Assembly (NCBI RefSeq): GCF_018446385.1 | Contig: NC_055994.1 | Span: forward strand, 31,022,368 to 31,086,367 | DNA from: Zingiber officinale | Taxonomy: Eukaryota; Streptophyta; Magnoliopsida; Zingiberales; Zingiberaceae | Reading direction: 5' to 3' | DNA: 64,000 nt | Shown: piece after piece, positions 23,931 through 37,400 of the stretch | Layout of the letters: each line of letters opens with the position of its first letter | How positions within the stretch are numbered: the stretch's first letter is position 1 | Made by a program: the position numbers and the translations under genes | Notes under the pieces: generated by a model | Seen by the model: the letters and a program-made list of their open reading frames with translations, nothing else | Told to the model about the DNA's origin: nothing | Database searches by the model: none

Positions 23931-25234
23931 GAGGGAACGATAAGGGAGCAGAGGAGTTCGAGGTGGATATTTCTTCGGACAATTACTCTTACTATCGAAC
24001 GTACCGCTTTTCTAATGGGCACAGAGTCGTCCTTCATGTGGGGTTCACCGCAAAGCAGAGGCGGGTACAAGATCCGTGTATCATCGTATGCGGAACTGGG
24101 AAAGTGTTGGTGTGATTCGTTCCATACTTCCATGTTATTTCGACGCGATTAACCAACCCGCCCCGGCCAGTTCCACGAGCTCTGGTCGCTCGTCCTCTCG
24201 TTGGGTTGGGGTCCACTCAAGCATGAAGTAGCTTTAAATGATGTCGAGTTGGTCATCATATAGTTAAGATTGAATTTCGGTAAAAAAAAATTGAGAAATT
24301 ATTCTCTCAAAAGATGATTAATTTTAATTTTTTTAATTTACTCTCTCCAATAATATAAAATAATAATAATAAATTATATAAAGGAAAATAAATAATGGAT
24401 CAATTTTCATTAAATAGTTAAGAAGTGAAAGGAATTTATGCGATATGTTATGTATTTATTTGTACGGTAGAGTTGGAGATGAGGAGGAATGAGAATGTGG
24501 TGGCGTGCTTAAAATAAAAATAGTTGGTTGGTTGTGACGGACAGGTGGAGGTTTTTATTTTATTTTTATTTTTATTTTTTTCAAACGCGAAGAGAAGAGA
24601 GGGTAAGGTGCGAGCTCGGCACCGGTGAGCGTTGACTGAGTGTCCTGATTGGTATGACAGTAGATCTTTTGATCGTCCTTTGCGATCCAGGGATCGTTCG
24701 ATCATTGATTTATTTGAATGATCTTCATCAGATAGGATTTATTCAAATGAATTAATGATCATTTATGGTCCATAATGGAACCAAAGGATTCCGTCTGGAT
24801 TGGTATGGATTGAAAAGGAAAGGAAATTTGACGATCAAATTTCCATAACTCCATTCGTATCTAAATTTCAAAATATACAAATGGCATATAATATTCTTGA
24901 AATATTCCTCCACTCTATCAATTAATTTCGTCGTAAACTGATTGATATTTCGTTCCAAACAATCACTTCACTTCAAATCAAAATTATTATATATTTTTAA
25001 AAAATTTCTTAATGTATTTTTAAGATTACTTCAATTGAGAATGATGAATTAAATTTAGACGGGCTTTTCTAAATTATATATATTCTTAACGAGTTTAAAA
25101 TTTTATTCTCAATTTATGCTATTGATTTGAAGTGATTTAGAGTTATTTAAATTCATCAGTTAATTTGGAACGAAATTAACTAATGGATAGTATTTTGGGA
25201 ATATACTATGCGATTTGAGTATTTTAAAAATTGA
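23839..25234 (-). promoter_or_regulatory. LUX-like leader and promoter region, then AT-rich spacer
   Basis: Immediately upstream of the LUX-like start (minus strand) is a GC-rich leader to about 24240, expected to hold the promoter, followed by AT-rich spacer. No TATA box or evening-element site was assigned with confidence. Bases 24240-25234 contain no recognisable gene or bounded transposon. Confidence 0.35.
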
Positions 25235-27080
25235 GCATGTGAAACGGGTAATAGTTTTTTTAAAAATAGATAATCAACTCTTTGAATCGACTAATTTTAG
25301 AGGTGATCGATTTGACCTTAAAAAATTTCCATTTATCATTAGAATAAATCCGTGAAATACAGATAGATCCTAGTGGACGGTCCAGTATCACAAGTAATTC
25401 GACCATTATAAGCGTATGAGGTATCTTATGTGAGTTTTAAATGCTCATTGAATGGAAACTCATCCTACCTCTTACCACCGCATCTTGTCTCGTGAAATGG
25501 GTAATATTTTTTTCATAACAGATATCCAACTCTTCGACCCACTAATTCTAGAGATAATCGGTCTAACGACAAGAAAGTTTTCCATTAGCCATCGGATAAA
25601 TTCGAAAAGCACAGATTGGTCCTAGTGCATGAGTGATCCTGTCCAAAAGTTGAGTCAAATGAGAGTACTGGTGATGATGGCAAGAATGTTGACGGAGAGA
25701 GGAATCTGGGACTTGGAGGAGAGGATCGTCGATGGTACCCACAACCCTGCGAACACCACAAACCAAGCACTCGGAAGCGTAAGAGCGAGAACCAGTGAAG
25801 AAGCCTCTAGCGCAGGCCCTCCAACGCTCAAGTCAGAAGAGAAGCCAAACAAGAAAAAGATGAAGAACCGTAAATACGTGCGCATAAATAAGACTACTGT
25901 AAAGCATATACTTGGTCAACGAAGAGGACATCCCTTTTTATATTAGTTTTTGTAACCTTCGTAATCATAAGGTATCAGAGAATGTCGAATGTCAAAGGGT
26001 ATTGGGTGAAAGAGGATGTAAGTCGGACTTCCATTGAGTAGAGGAAGATTCCGTAGTTTGTATGTGGTAGAGTATTGGAATGTTCTCTAATAAATAGCTG
26101 TCATTCTCTGACAAGTTGTTGTAATTCTCTGATAACGTTGTCCCCCGGGGGTCTAACCAGCTAAGAAGTCAACCGGAAGTAAGGCTGGGATGGTATCCAG
26201 GAGAAATGATGGGACTGAGTCTTGGAGGTCTGACCGATTAAGAACCGACCGATATTAGGTTGGGAGTCTAACCGGTGTAAAGCCGACCGGGATTATATTA
26301 GGAGTCTTGCTCATGAGAAATAAGAGGACTGAGCCTTGGAAGTCTGATCGGCTAAGAACCAACTGGGATTAGGTTGTGAGTCCGACTGGCGTAAAGCCGG
26401 CCGAATTAGATTGGGAACCTTACCCGTAAGAAGTGAGGGGATTGAGCCCTAGAGGTTCGACCAGCTAAGAATCGGGCAACATTAGGTTGGGAGTCCAACT
26501 GGCGTAAAGCCGACCGAGATTAGATTGAGAGTCTTGCTCATGAAAAGTGAGGAGATTGAGACTTGGAGGTTCGACTGGCTAAGACCGGCTGGGACTAGGT
26601 TGAGAGTCCGACCGGTGTAAAGTCGACCAGGATTAGATTGGGAGTCTTGTCCATGAGAAGTGAGAAGACTGAGCCCTAGAAGTCCGGCCAACGTAAAGTC
26701 AACTTAGAGTAGAGGAGTGGGCTGCTTGGGCCGTAATCCCTAACATTGACCGCCACTTCCTCCTAATTTTTGACTACCACTTCATCTTGATTATCGTTTC
26801 CGCCCTATCACCGTGGTCATCCATTATTTTATGTATCAACGAGTAATTCAAATACTATATGCAAATGAGTTACCCTATGTGAGTTTTGAACCCTCGTTGC
26901 ATGGGAGTCCATCCCTACCTTTTACTATCGCATCGTGCCTCTTGAAATGGGTAATAGTTTTTTTTTTAATAATCTAGATCTCTGGCTCTTCAAACCAATT
27001 AGTCTTGGAGATGATTGATCCGGCCCCATGAAAATTTTTCACAAACCACTAAAATAAATCGAGAAGCGTTCAGCTCATCC
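25235..27080 (+). repeat. Direct repeats of a roughly 200-bp unit, interrupted by LTR-like sequence
   Basis: Three related copies share CGGGTAATAGTTTTTTT-like sequence, then CAACTCTT-GA-CACTAATT-TAGAG-TGATCG and TTCCATT...AAATTCG. They lie at about 25235-25390, 25390-25640 and 26820-27080. The last two also share ACAAGTAATTC-A, TATG-GAGTT-CTTATGTGAGTTTT and CTACCTCTTACCACCGCATC upstream. Between copies 2 and 3 (about 25640-26820) lies LTR-like sequence (CCTCCAACGCTCAAGTCAGAAGAG resembles the gypsy LTRs at 56.2 and 62.8 kb) and the minisatellite. Boundaries are approximate. Confidence 0.5.
26150..26700 (+). repeat. Minisatellite, about 114-bp unit, four to five copies
   Basis: Units begin with GTCTGACCG or GTTCGACTGG variants at 26228, 26342, 26455, 26569 and 26682, so the period is 113-114 bp. 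Each unit contains GGCTAAGAACCG, GGGATTAGGTTGGGAGTCCGAC, GGCGTAAAGCCGACCG and GAGTCTTGCTCATGAGAAGTGAG with point changes. A shortened unit starts at 26150. Such arrays often lie inside LTRs, and this one is within LTR-like sequence. Confidence 0.8.
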
Positions 27081-27594
27081 AAGCACCTAGTGTTCTTAAA
27101 TTCACTTTAATTGAGATTTGAATTTTAAATATATTATTAAATATCTGATTAATCATTTGAAAAATCTAATAGTGATCCAAATCTATCTAAGTACACACAA
27201 ATTAATAAATTTCAGATGATTTTTTTAAAAAAAAAATCATAATAAAGAAAGAAAAAGGAAATTAAGAACTTGGGAAAGGTTGTCCTTGCGGCGCCCACTA
27301 TGAGAGATGGGAGTGACGCCCCCGACAAGTAAAAGAAAGTTCCATCAACTCAAAAAAAAGATATGCAATCGATCCTTTCTTTCATCCGAACATCCCCACC
27401 TCCATGTGCTGGCAACTGAACTAAATTATTTGTGACTGGACTTAATTCGATCTTATTTTGATCTACCTAATTGATCAGATAGAGGCTTCCATCTAGCTCA
27501 TAATAACGTAGTAGATTCAGTCTGACCAATAGATTAGGTTGGATAAGATGACTAGGCTTGCCGTCGGCTAAGCACAACTTAGTTATAGATCATG
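27081..27594. other. Intergenic sequence with no recognised feature
   Basis: AT-rich sequence with a short GC-rich island near 27290-27330. No gene or bounded repeat was recognised. Confidence 0.4.
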
Positions 27595-27760
27595 TCTACC
27601 CTGTCCTCTCAAGATGATTTAGTAACTAACACATGAAATGTTGTCACCATGAGATCGGAAGTTCGAATATCGATAAAACCGAAACAAATATCTTTCTTAT
27701 GTGTTAATCACTATTCCAAAAACTAATTTCTTCATGATCATTCTACCTCACTAGGGCCGA
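27595..27760 (+). mobile_element. SINE-like retroposon, copy 2 (diverged)
   Basis: The sequence GTTGTCACCATGAGATCGGAAG, then TTCGAATATCG, then TTATGTGTTAATCACTATTCC and AAAAACTA aligns over about 110 bp to the minus strand of the element at 14991-15172. The B-box core TTCGAAT is kept but flanking bases have changed. No clean target duplication was found, so the ends are approximate. Confidence 0.55.
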
Positions 27761-28159
27761 AGGCACCATTCGTGCGACTCATCTATCCTCATATGTTTGT
27801 AGTACGCATCGTCAATCCAATAAGACTGGGAATCATTTTAACTTTGCAACGAATTGTATGACTAATCATCTGTTCCCTGCATTGTTGTTTCCTATCCCCC
27901 TTTCCACGAGAAGTTTTGGATAAAACATCCAAAAAAACTTCCTTTCCGAGAAATTCAATCAAATTTCAGGCGACTGTAAAATGCAGTGGACATAATTTAA
28001 TGCCGATAAATCACCTCGTTCGTAGTAGTAAACACTTCTATACAAGTAAACACCTAGCCAGAGATCATCTCCGGAAAGGGCAGCAAGTCTTTCGACATGA
28101 ATTAAAATCCAAATGTACAGAATATACAGAGAAATGCCGGAAGGAAGATGGTTGAATAT

Positions 28160-28454
28160 GTTCAGCTTCAGTCTCCCCACTGCACTAAAATTCAGGACTT
28201 CCCAATCGGCTGGGCTCACTTGTATAAACATTGTTTCACCTTCGATTGCCACATCAAATCGAATAGAAAAGAGAAGAGTTGTAGTGTAAATACATTCACA
28301 TAGAATCGGTCATCTAAAAAAGGTGACGAAGACAACAACAGAACCGTAGAAGGTGAAAGTCCCATGCATCGTTAACCTGTTCAGTATCACCAGAAATAAC
28401 TATCATGATCAGAGAACAGAAGAGCAAAACCCAGCAATTATGAACCGGATATAT
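28160..28454 (-). other. Probable 3' UTR of the ATG18-type gene
   Basis: The sequence follows the TAG stop at 28457-28455 on the minus strand. It is non-repetitive. The poly(A) site was not assigned. Confidence 0.35.
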
Positions 28455-31400
28455 CTATATAATCAAACCTTCTTCACAGAAGGCGAATACGCCTCCCACC
28501 ATTTCGTCGTTGTTGTCCCCGTCTTCATCAGGCTTTTCTCTCTCGCAGTGGCTGCTGTTGCTGTCTGCATCAACAGCTTCAGTTAACTCACGGCAGTCAT
28601 CGAGTTCTGATACTTTACAATAGCCCTCATCAAAATATTGGACATATTCAACTGAATTGTTGGAATCAGAGCGTTCAGCATGATCCGCATGGTTGCTGGA
28701 GATGTATAACTTTGGAACTTTACCACCATCATCGTCTGCTAGTCTACCGTTACATGGCACACTATTTGATCTTCCTGACACCCCAGTATCGACACAGCCA
28801 TCTTCGATAAAATGACTTGGACTTTGGTTTGCATGCAGTTGCATGTAATCTTTGGAGCACCTAATTGGTGCCGTACTTGGTTTAGTTTCTGACAATGCGG
28901 CAACATCATTATGGATGATTGAAGATGAACCATGACTTGATTCCCTCGGCATAGCCGTCTGCATTGAGGGTAAAATAGCTGGTTTGCCAGATGCTGTATC
29001 ATCAAAATCAAGCAAACCACTTGTCGGTCTTGTCCCTAGGAAAGACCGGTCGCAATGAATTTCTGACGATCCAATTTCATATCATAATTTCATAAAATTG
29101 AAAAGTTATTACCAAAATCTGACCGAGATGATGTCTTGAAGCTATGATTGGCTGTATTCCTGCTGAACTCATATTTACCTTGGCAAGATACTGACGATGA
29201 AGTTCGACCAACTCTGCAAGAATGCAAACCGTATCAGTCAGATTCAGCAACTGCCATAATCAATAATTTAGTGTTCATTTCTATTATTCTATTGACTATA
29301 AATAGATATTTCAGCAGGGCTGTGAATGATCTAAATTTATCCAAGTTTAGCCACATTAAAGCTTGCTAAATAAAAAACGTTTTGAGAATAACTGAATCCA
29401 ACCAAAGCTTATAATTCATGTCTATTTTTTTTTGTAAGTTTGTGTTCATCATCAGGCTCAAATGCAAATCAATAAGAAAATTTTATTTTTGAGTTTATAA
29501 CAAGTCATAATATTTTAAATAAATAATTTATGTTGTAATTTGCATAATAAGTCACAGTGCTCATACCAAACTGATAAAAGATAAATTTAGAATAGTTCCA
29601 ATAGTAGGCACATATGCAACACAAAATTTCCACCAAAAGAAAAACTTCAAGTACAAACAGTGCAATTAAAACATACGCACTTATAAGACTTCTAAGTGTA
29701 TACATTAAACAAGATCATAGACAAGAGTGATGTTGAGCTTTTATTTTATCTGTTAGCTAGTGAGTTCCTTCGTTAACATAGGCTAGATTTCCACCTCTTT
29801 CTTGTCCTAAAACACAACTCAAAGAATTGCAATTTCTTCATAGTTCAATAAGTGGAATGAAAATTGTGAACACCTGAGGAAAATTAATCAAAGAGCTTAT
29901 AAATTTCTTCCTCTCTATCTTACCATAAAAACACAACAGATTTTTTTTTTTTAAAAAAAAAAATCTTCTATTTCAATTATGACAAGCAAAGATTGTTATT
30001 GCCAGGAGAGCAGGTAAAATCAAATAGAGAAAACACAATGCAGACTTTATTCCTAAGTTCTAGCTAAATTGTGCAAATGAAAACACCCACCAAAAATCAT
30101 AGAGAACCTTGGCACATGTGAAACTAAAAGAGAGGAGGCTACATCATTTCAGCAAAGACAGAAATTTTGCTCTCAGAAAAGATTTATTAAAAAATATAGC
30201 AATGAGAGACTAACAAACAATATAGGAGAGTAAAAGAATGTCACTGAATGTATGTATTTTTGTGACCTTATGCAATCCTGCAAGAATAACGAGAACTGTT
30301 TAAAAAACAAAGAGAATTTTCCTAAAGAGTCTTATAACTCTTCCAGCATATGCCAACTATTATTCAAGATGCACACCAAACAATTCTTCTAGCATGTCAA
30401 GAAGACATGAATAACATCCCTTGAATAGCACCTGGAGAAGATTAAATACGATGCTCAGAAAATAAGCTACGGGCTGGTTCAAGAATCCTACAAATTGGAT
30501 AAAACAATGTATCTAAGAACTCTAGTCTCTATCATCTTACTGAGTGCTGCCACAACTTCCATGTGTGTCAGCTTTCAGGTGGCTAGATGACTCACATATT
30601 TGTCACTCATGAACACAAAATTAAATGTCGACATTTAAAAAGCAAGAAAGAAAGATAGACCTACCAACTGCAAAAAAAGGGAATGATTAAAGAGAAGTGA
30701 ACTAGAGCAACTGAAACATCCAAACAAAAAATCAACTTCTAATAATCATATTAATTTTACAATAAATCATTCAATGTAGTGCATATATTAAATAGGATAA
30801 ATTTAATATGGAGTGGGATGGGATATGCCAAGATTATAAAATGTCCCTCTAGATCCACTTTCCACCATTAGCTAGCTGTTAAAAATAGAATTTGATTAAT
30901 GATGTTTGTTTAGCAATACTTAAGAATAAATTTAATGCCTCAGGGTCCTTGTAAAAGTGGTAATTATTCATCTGGTCACGAAATACTCTTTTTAAGTGTG
31001 ACGTTGGCAATTGAGAAGATGATCAATGCGTTAATGAGATGACTCAACAACAGTAAGCTATTTCGGATTGCTGGACCTCTAAGTCCAGGAAGTTCTACCG
31101 GAATGGTTGTTAGTGAGCCAAGGGCAAAGCAGGTTGTCGAGGTTAGTAAGGCTGCAAGAATTTCACGCCAAATCAATATTGCTATAATGGACCAACTTCA
31201 GATATTAACATTGAACCCTAGCATAAGTTAGGCAATAAGTGATGGACCACGATAAGTGCATTGCAGAGTTTGGAGTGGGTAAAATATCCTGAGGACCCGA
31301 GGTGAATAAGATAGAGTCATGCTGTTTGTTCTTGCTGAAACAAGATGATAAATTGGATAACGATTGCAGGACAAATGGACTTTTAAGTCAATTTTTCATA

Positions 31401-34400
31401 ACATGGCAATATCTTATTTTATTTGTATGCATATTACATCAGCCAAGAAAGAAAATCAAACTACGATGAAACACAATTAAGATAAATTCATGCTTGGGGA
31501 TGTTTTAAGAAAGTAAAACAACATCAATGCCAATTGAAATGAAAACAAATATAGAGATTATTGATTGATTTTGTAGCAAAAGAATATGTTCCTTCAATGC
31601 ATAAGAGGAAAAAAAGGCAGCTCAGTGCAGAGCTCCCGCAAATGCAGTTGTTGGGAAGGGTTGGATCATATTGGATCTATTGCATGCAACCTTATCTATT
31701 TTTACAATTCAAACTAGTGGCCTTATCACACGGCAGCAACTTTACTTTACTGTTACATCAAGGTTCCCCTTCCATGCATCAGAGGAAACAATATGATAAA
31801 TAATTGGATTTATAACGTACCAACATAACTATTTGAAGCTTTGAACTTGAATCTTTTTTCCCCACAAAATTTAACTGGTGGGTGGCATACCACATTTCAA
31901 AAGTGTGATTCTGTCACGTTTAAATCAAGTCCCAATGTTTTGTCATAATTTTTATTTCAGAGAAAACATCTCACACTTGTAACCCTTGCTATATGTCAAT
32001 TGAACTCACTAGTAGATTGATTCAGTAACCACCATAAAGAAATTAGGAAAGAGAATATTTTATTGTTTATGTTAATGGCACATCCAGTATCCACCTTATA
32101 GAAATTAGGAAAGAGAATATTGTATTGCTTATGTTAATGGCACAACCATTACACGAGCATATATGGTCTCTAGAGATGACCCTAAATCTAAAACACTAAT
32201 GTAGCACTAAACGAGATACACAAATATTAGTGGATTGTTTGTCGGAAACGTTCCAAGAGTGCGTGGGCTTTGAAGGAGTAGTCAAATAATCCTATTAATA
32301 CTAATTAATACCTCTGACACTCCTTTTCCCCTCCCTCTCAAGATACATTATAAAACCATCTATGTCTAGCTTATCACATGAACTAGAGAAACTTGCACAT
32401 GCAAACTAAAATTAGACATGCCGATAATGAAATAAGACATGCTATTCACATTAAGCAAAGCACAAACAAAACTCATATAGTCAATGGGGAGTTCCTTTTG
32501 ACCAAAATCAACAAAGCTTTAGAGATAGTGATGGAGCATATAAATGATGATCCCCTTGTACTCAGATTGGCATGTCTTTAACCTAAAATCAGCATCAATA
32601 AAGAAAGGAAAAGGAAGGGATAAAAATTAGAAGAGAGCTTAGGAACTAATCTCTAGAGTACTCTTCCCCCTAAAGTGGCAATTACACCTACACATAATAA
32701 ATGAGGGAAAAGGAACCCTCTAGAGGGTCCTAAAGGAAAGATGGATTTAGATGGAAAGAATAGTACGACCCTTTGCTAGACTCTAGCAAGATGGGAACAG
32801 GATATCTCCTTCACTCAAGTCGCCACTAGTTCTTAGACACCACACACAGCTGGACCCTTTGCTAGACTTGAGCAAAATGAGAATAAGGAAACTTCTCTTT
32901 TAAGGTCTCCATTGAGACCCCACATGCAACACACAAAGAAAATAGAATAGAACGGGATCCTAGGTGATAAATCTCTTGAGCGAACTTTTCCGCTAGGCAT
33001 ATCAACAATACACAATACACTAAAAATGAAAAAGGAAATCACTAGATAGGGTTTGCAGGTCAATGAGGCACATCGACAACATACATGAACATAAGAGCAG
33101 GAAAGAAGAGCAAAAATAAGGTAAAGCATAACAAAGGATGGTTGAGATTTGAGGAAGAAGGAAAAGTAAGACAACTGGCTCCCCCTTATGACACATTTTG
33201 AAGAAGAGAAGCATAGTAAGTATAACAAGGGAGGGACTTTGGTGATGCTGAAAAGAAGACAGATCTATTGGAACCACAAAAAATTGAAGAACTGTTGAAG
33301 CTTGAATGATTGGATACAAATTTGAAGGTGTGCAACCGAGCATTGGCCACAAGCCAATGGAAGCTGCTTGAAGTTCAAATTCCTGAATAAAGATCACCAC
33401 ATGACAACATTTTATTGGTCTAACAATGAAGAAGCTAAATCAACAATGAAGGTATTAACAGCAAAATAAGAGAAGATTGATTCCTTAAGGATAGTTTTGG
33501 CAAGTAAGATTGCAGTTATTAAAGAAATATAATTCATGAAAACTCGCCTTGAATATGAAAATCAGGAGCTATATAGACATTTTTGAGAGAATACCAAAAT
33601 GCTCGAATAAATGAAATTAATACCACAATTCTCAAGATTCATAGGAAAATATTTATGGAACATTCCCACAAGGGTTGATCAGAGGACAGAAACTGAATGA
33701 AGATCCAGATGGTGAAGGTAAAAAGATTTGGGCGGCTGCCTTAGTCAGTTAATTTTCAAAGAGAAGCAGCTTTTGAACTTGCTTACTGAACTAGAAGACT
33801 CTCAGTCTTCCTTTGTGTTACAGAAACTAGATGACAAAAATAATAGTTCTTATGATATTTGAATTCGATAACAGAAAAAATATTGTTAGTTCTTATTATA
33901 GTCAAATAAAAACTCTTTTGAGTCTAGCTCAGCTATTGGACACCTGAAACATGAGATGGTAGAACAAAGGGTAAAAGTTGCAGAAAGCGTCAAGGTTTTG
34001 TAATACCTACTAGTGAGAAAAAAATGATGCTCTTAATCAGGCCAAGGCTTAAATCCCAAGCTATAAGACAGGCAAAAAATGATACTGTTGAATAATTGCA
34101 GAAAAGGGTTTCCCTTCCCCACCTTTAGCAGCAAACAACTCTCCAGGTTCTCCTCCCATTGAAAGAGAGGGTTTGGCCGATACTTTCTCCACTGTGATGC
34201 ATATGTGTCTCAAAGGGTGTCATCACTCATCTCTTATCGTCATCATCAACTACCTCAGCCACGACAAAAATAAGTTCCCAACAAATGCGATGAAGTTTCA
34301 TGCAGCACAATGCAACTGACTTAGACCTTGAGGTGCAAACTTTCATAATTTATATGGAGAGTGAAGAAGCAGAATGGATCCCATTTGATCCAATTATTGT

Positions 34401-37400
34401 CTCAACTGCTTCTGTGCAAAATCAAACCGAAGAGACAGATGGAGTAACATCTACGAAAAAGATGGACCAACCTTGACTTGGCCAATAAATTGTGAACCTA
34501 TACAGGTAAATTCCAAATCAACAAATCGCAATCTGTTCATTTTTCCTCCTTTGTGAGAATCTGCCATCATCTACTGGTCTCCTAGTATCTTTCTCCTTCA
34601 TCCTTTATAAGCTTAAGTAATCATTCATCTCCATCATTTTTTGTTCATTCAATTTTTTTATTTGTAACCAGATTTGTGTTAAGACTGATTATGTAAGCAG
34701 AAGCAAGATAAGTAACCATGTCCTAGTTCATGAGTATTTTAGTCTATTCCATTTCCATCCTTCCTATTGACCCAAATAAATACAGGAATGGATCCACTTC
34801 CATTCTTTTCTCTTCCATCAAGTAAACAGGTTTTCTTCCAGCATCTCTTCCCTTCCTTTCCTCCCATTCCCGTCTTCACCCTGATTCCCCTTCCCTTCCA
34901 CTCACAAGTCAACATACCCTAATGGATATACTTGGGAAAATTAAATTGATCCTACAGATTACTACTATTCAATTACACATATTTTATAGCATCCAAAGAA
35001 AATAAACAGTAACTAATGATTTTTCCCCCATGAAGACCTTTGACCTACCAATTGTACTTGTCCTATACGGATAGGAGAGTCTTATCAACAGCAATTTTAG
35101 TGAAACAGTACCTGTCAGTCCCTTGTGATTGGAAGCCTCGAAATTGCTCAAAAACAGGAAGCAAATCCTTTCGTCTCACTTCCACCTCATCAAAATGTAG
35201 TTTTTCAATCTCAATCTCTCCACCAGTATAATCTGTTGCAAAAACTTCACCAGCTCCCGATGGAGTTATTATGCAAAAGCAAATCTAAAATGCAAATTGA
35301 GTTAGGTATAAATTATTCATCTAGTTGAAGAATCTAGTTTTTCCAAAGTGAATTTCTCAAAAACAGAAAAATTGTACCTTCGATTTCTGCCATATTGGGA
35401 TCTTTCCTGAGTTAATCTGCACTTCAGCATTTGAGATGAACCAGTGGGATCTTTCACTCCTAACTGATTCTGCCCCAGATGCACCACTGGCGGAAGACAT
35501 GGCATATGATGTTCCATTATCTTCAGAATCTCCAGGATCCGGGATTTTCTCACTATTTTGCTGACTGTACAAAATAACTTGGCAAATATTTTCCTCTCTT
35601 TCTGGCCAATTTGACCTTCTACAAACATCCCACCATTGAACTGGCTCAGAGTTTACACGTAATTCTTCATCTTGAGCTTGAAATAGAGGAGCAGGTACAG
35701 CTTTCAAGCTGCTATCAGTAGACTCCACTAACGAAGATGGAAGAAGTTCATGTTGTACGACATGGCCAGATGGGGAATACACCAGGATATGTTCCAAAAA
35801 ATTTTCCTTGCCAGTACCTGGTATAGAGTCATGATACAGAGAATTATAGAACACTGCAGCAATTGCACCTGATGGTACAGAAGCCTTTCCCGCAGCAGAT
35901 GCGGCAACATTGCTTACAGTGTTTAGCCATCCAGAATTAAAATTTTTAATTCTACTAATTACAGAGTATGTGATTGGAGATGGAGGTGGGTGTAATTGCT
36001 GGTGGATCATGCAGCATGAAGCTGACCACCAGGGTGATGTTAGATTAGGAGTAAGAACTGGGCCTTCACCATTTATAGTTTGTGGTTGAAGGCTAGCATC
36101 ACCGCCAAAAGGCGATAGAACATATATGTGGCTGGTGCCTCTAGATGAAACAATTGAAATCCACTGGCTATAATGACTAAAAGATATATCTTGTATGACC
36201 TGTTAAAAGAAGCAAAAAATAAATAAATATAAAGCAAAACATCTTGTACGCCCAATAATCAAGGTAAAAAAAAATACAGATTCATACAGCTGCTGTTAGT
36301 CCACGATATAGCTTGTAAAGATGAACATGTGATGACGTCCAATCATAACATGCTGGGTTCGAACTATTCTGTACACGAGTTGGCATAATTCGGAAAATAT
36401 TTATATTGTGCCCATGTACTGAAGCTGTGACCAATAGGGTACCACTAGGGTCAAAACATAGAGCAGATATTGGACTGCTATGAGCCCTAAATTGAGAAAT
36501 AACTTCCTTGGAAACAAAATCCTTAATGACAACCTGCAAAGGACAAACAATTATCAATCACCCAGTATGCAATTCTCAAATCACCTAATGGTTGGCGACA
36601 GGTATCTATATGCATTAATATGAAAGTATTAAGGAAAAGAATAACTCTGACAATATATACATACCATTCCTGCATTGTCAGGCTCGCTTGGATGTGTCAT
36701 AGTTTGAAATCTTCCAGATCTCCGACCTACACTTGATGACAAAGGAGAGTTAGAACCGTCAGGTAGTAGTTCTTGGCAATATTTAGACAGAGTTTTGTAA
36801 CCCATATCTCCCAGATTGATAATTCCAGCAGCCAATGTTTTACTAGATTCCATAGCATATCGAGCAACAAGGTTTCCACTGCTGGGAGAAGTTGATGGGC
36901 TTACACCTGGAGAGGGAGTAAGATTTTGTGGACTAAGGCGACCCGTGTTTGATATGAGAGGGTTATTGGAAGCATAAGCTAACCACCTAGGACCAACAGC
37001 CATCGGACCACAACCAATGTTAACACCAGCTGCTCCTTGTAATGGATAGGTTAAAACACTGAACTTGTTTTCAAGAGTAACAGCATCGAAGCAATATATC
37101 TGCCAAAAACATTTAACCAATCAAAATGATTTTCCTAGTGAAACCCAACATACCTAATTATTCAAGAAAAAATAATTATCATTAGTACCTGTGCTGCAAG
37201 CGCAACAGCAACTATTCGGGAACTGCATCGAACAATATATACAGCAGAGCGGAATCTCAAAACATGAATATAACTGTGAGACTTGAGTGAGTAGAACCGA
37301 ACAACAGTAGGAGTAGAGACACAACTTCCTGCCTGAGGTTCACTGCTATTCTCTCTGATCAATGCACTCAAACGGCCACCTTGGACTACACCTGAGCCAT

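Noticed and set aside
23839..23982. N-terminal extension of the LUX-like protein with a poly-Arg run
   Set aside because: Relatives start at MR near 23838, and the extension is encoded by microsatellite sequence. It is kept only as a possible alternative start.
30976..31176. 66-aa hydrophobic minus-strand frame inside the ATG18 intron
   Set aside because: It looks membrane-like but is isolated in the intron, lacks splice links and matches nothing I recognise.
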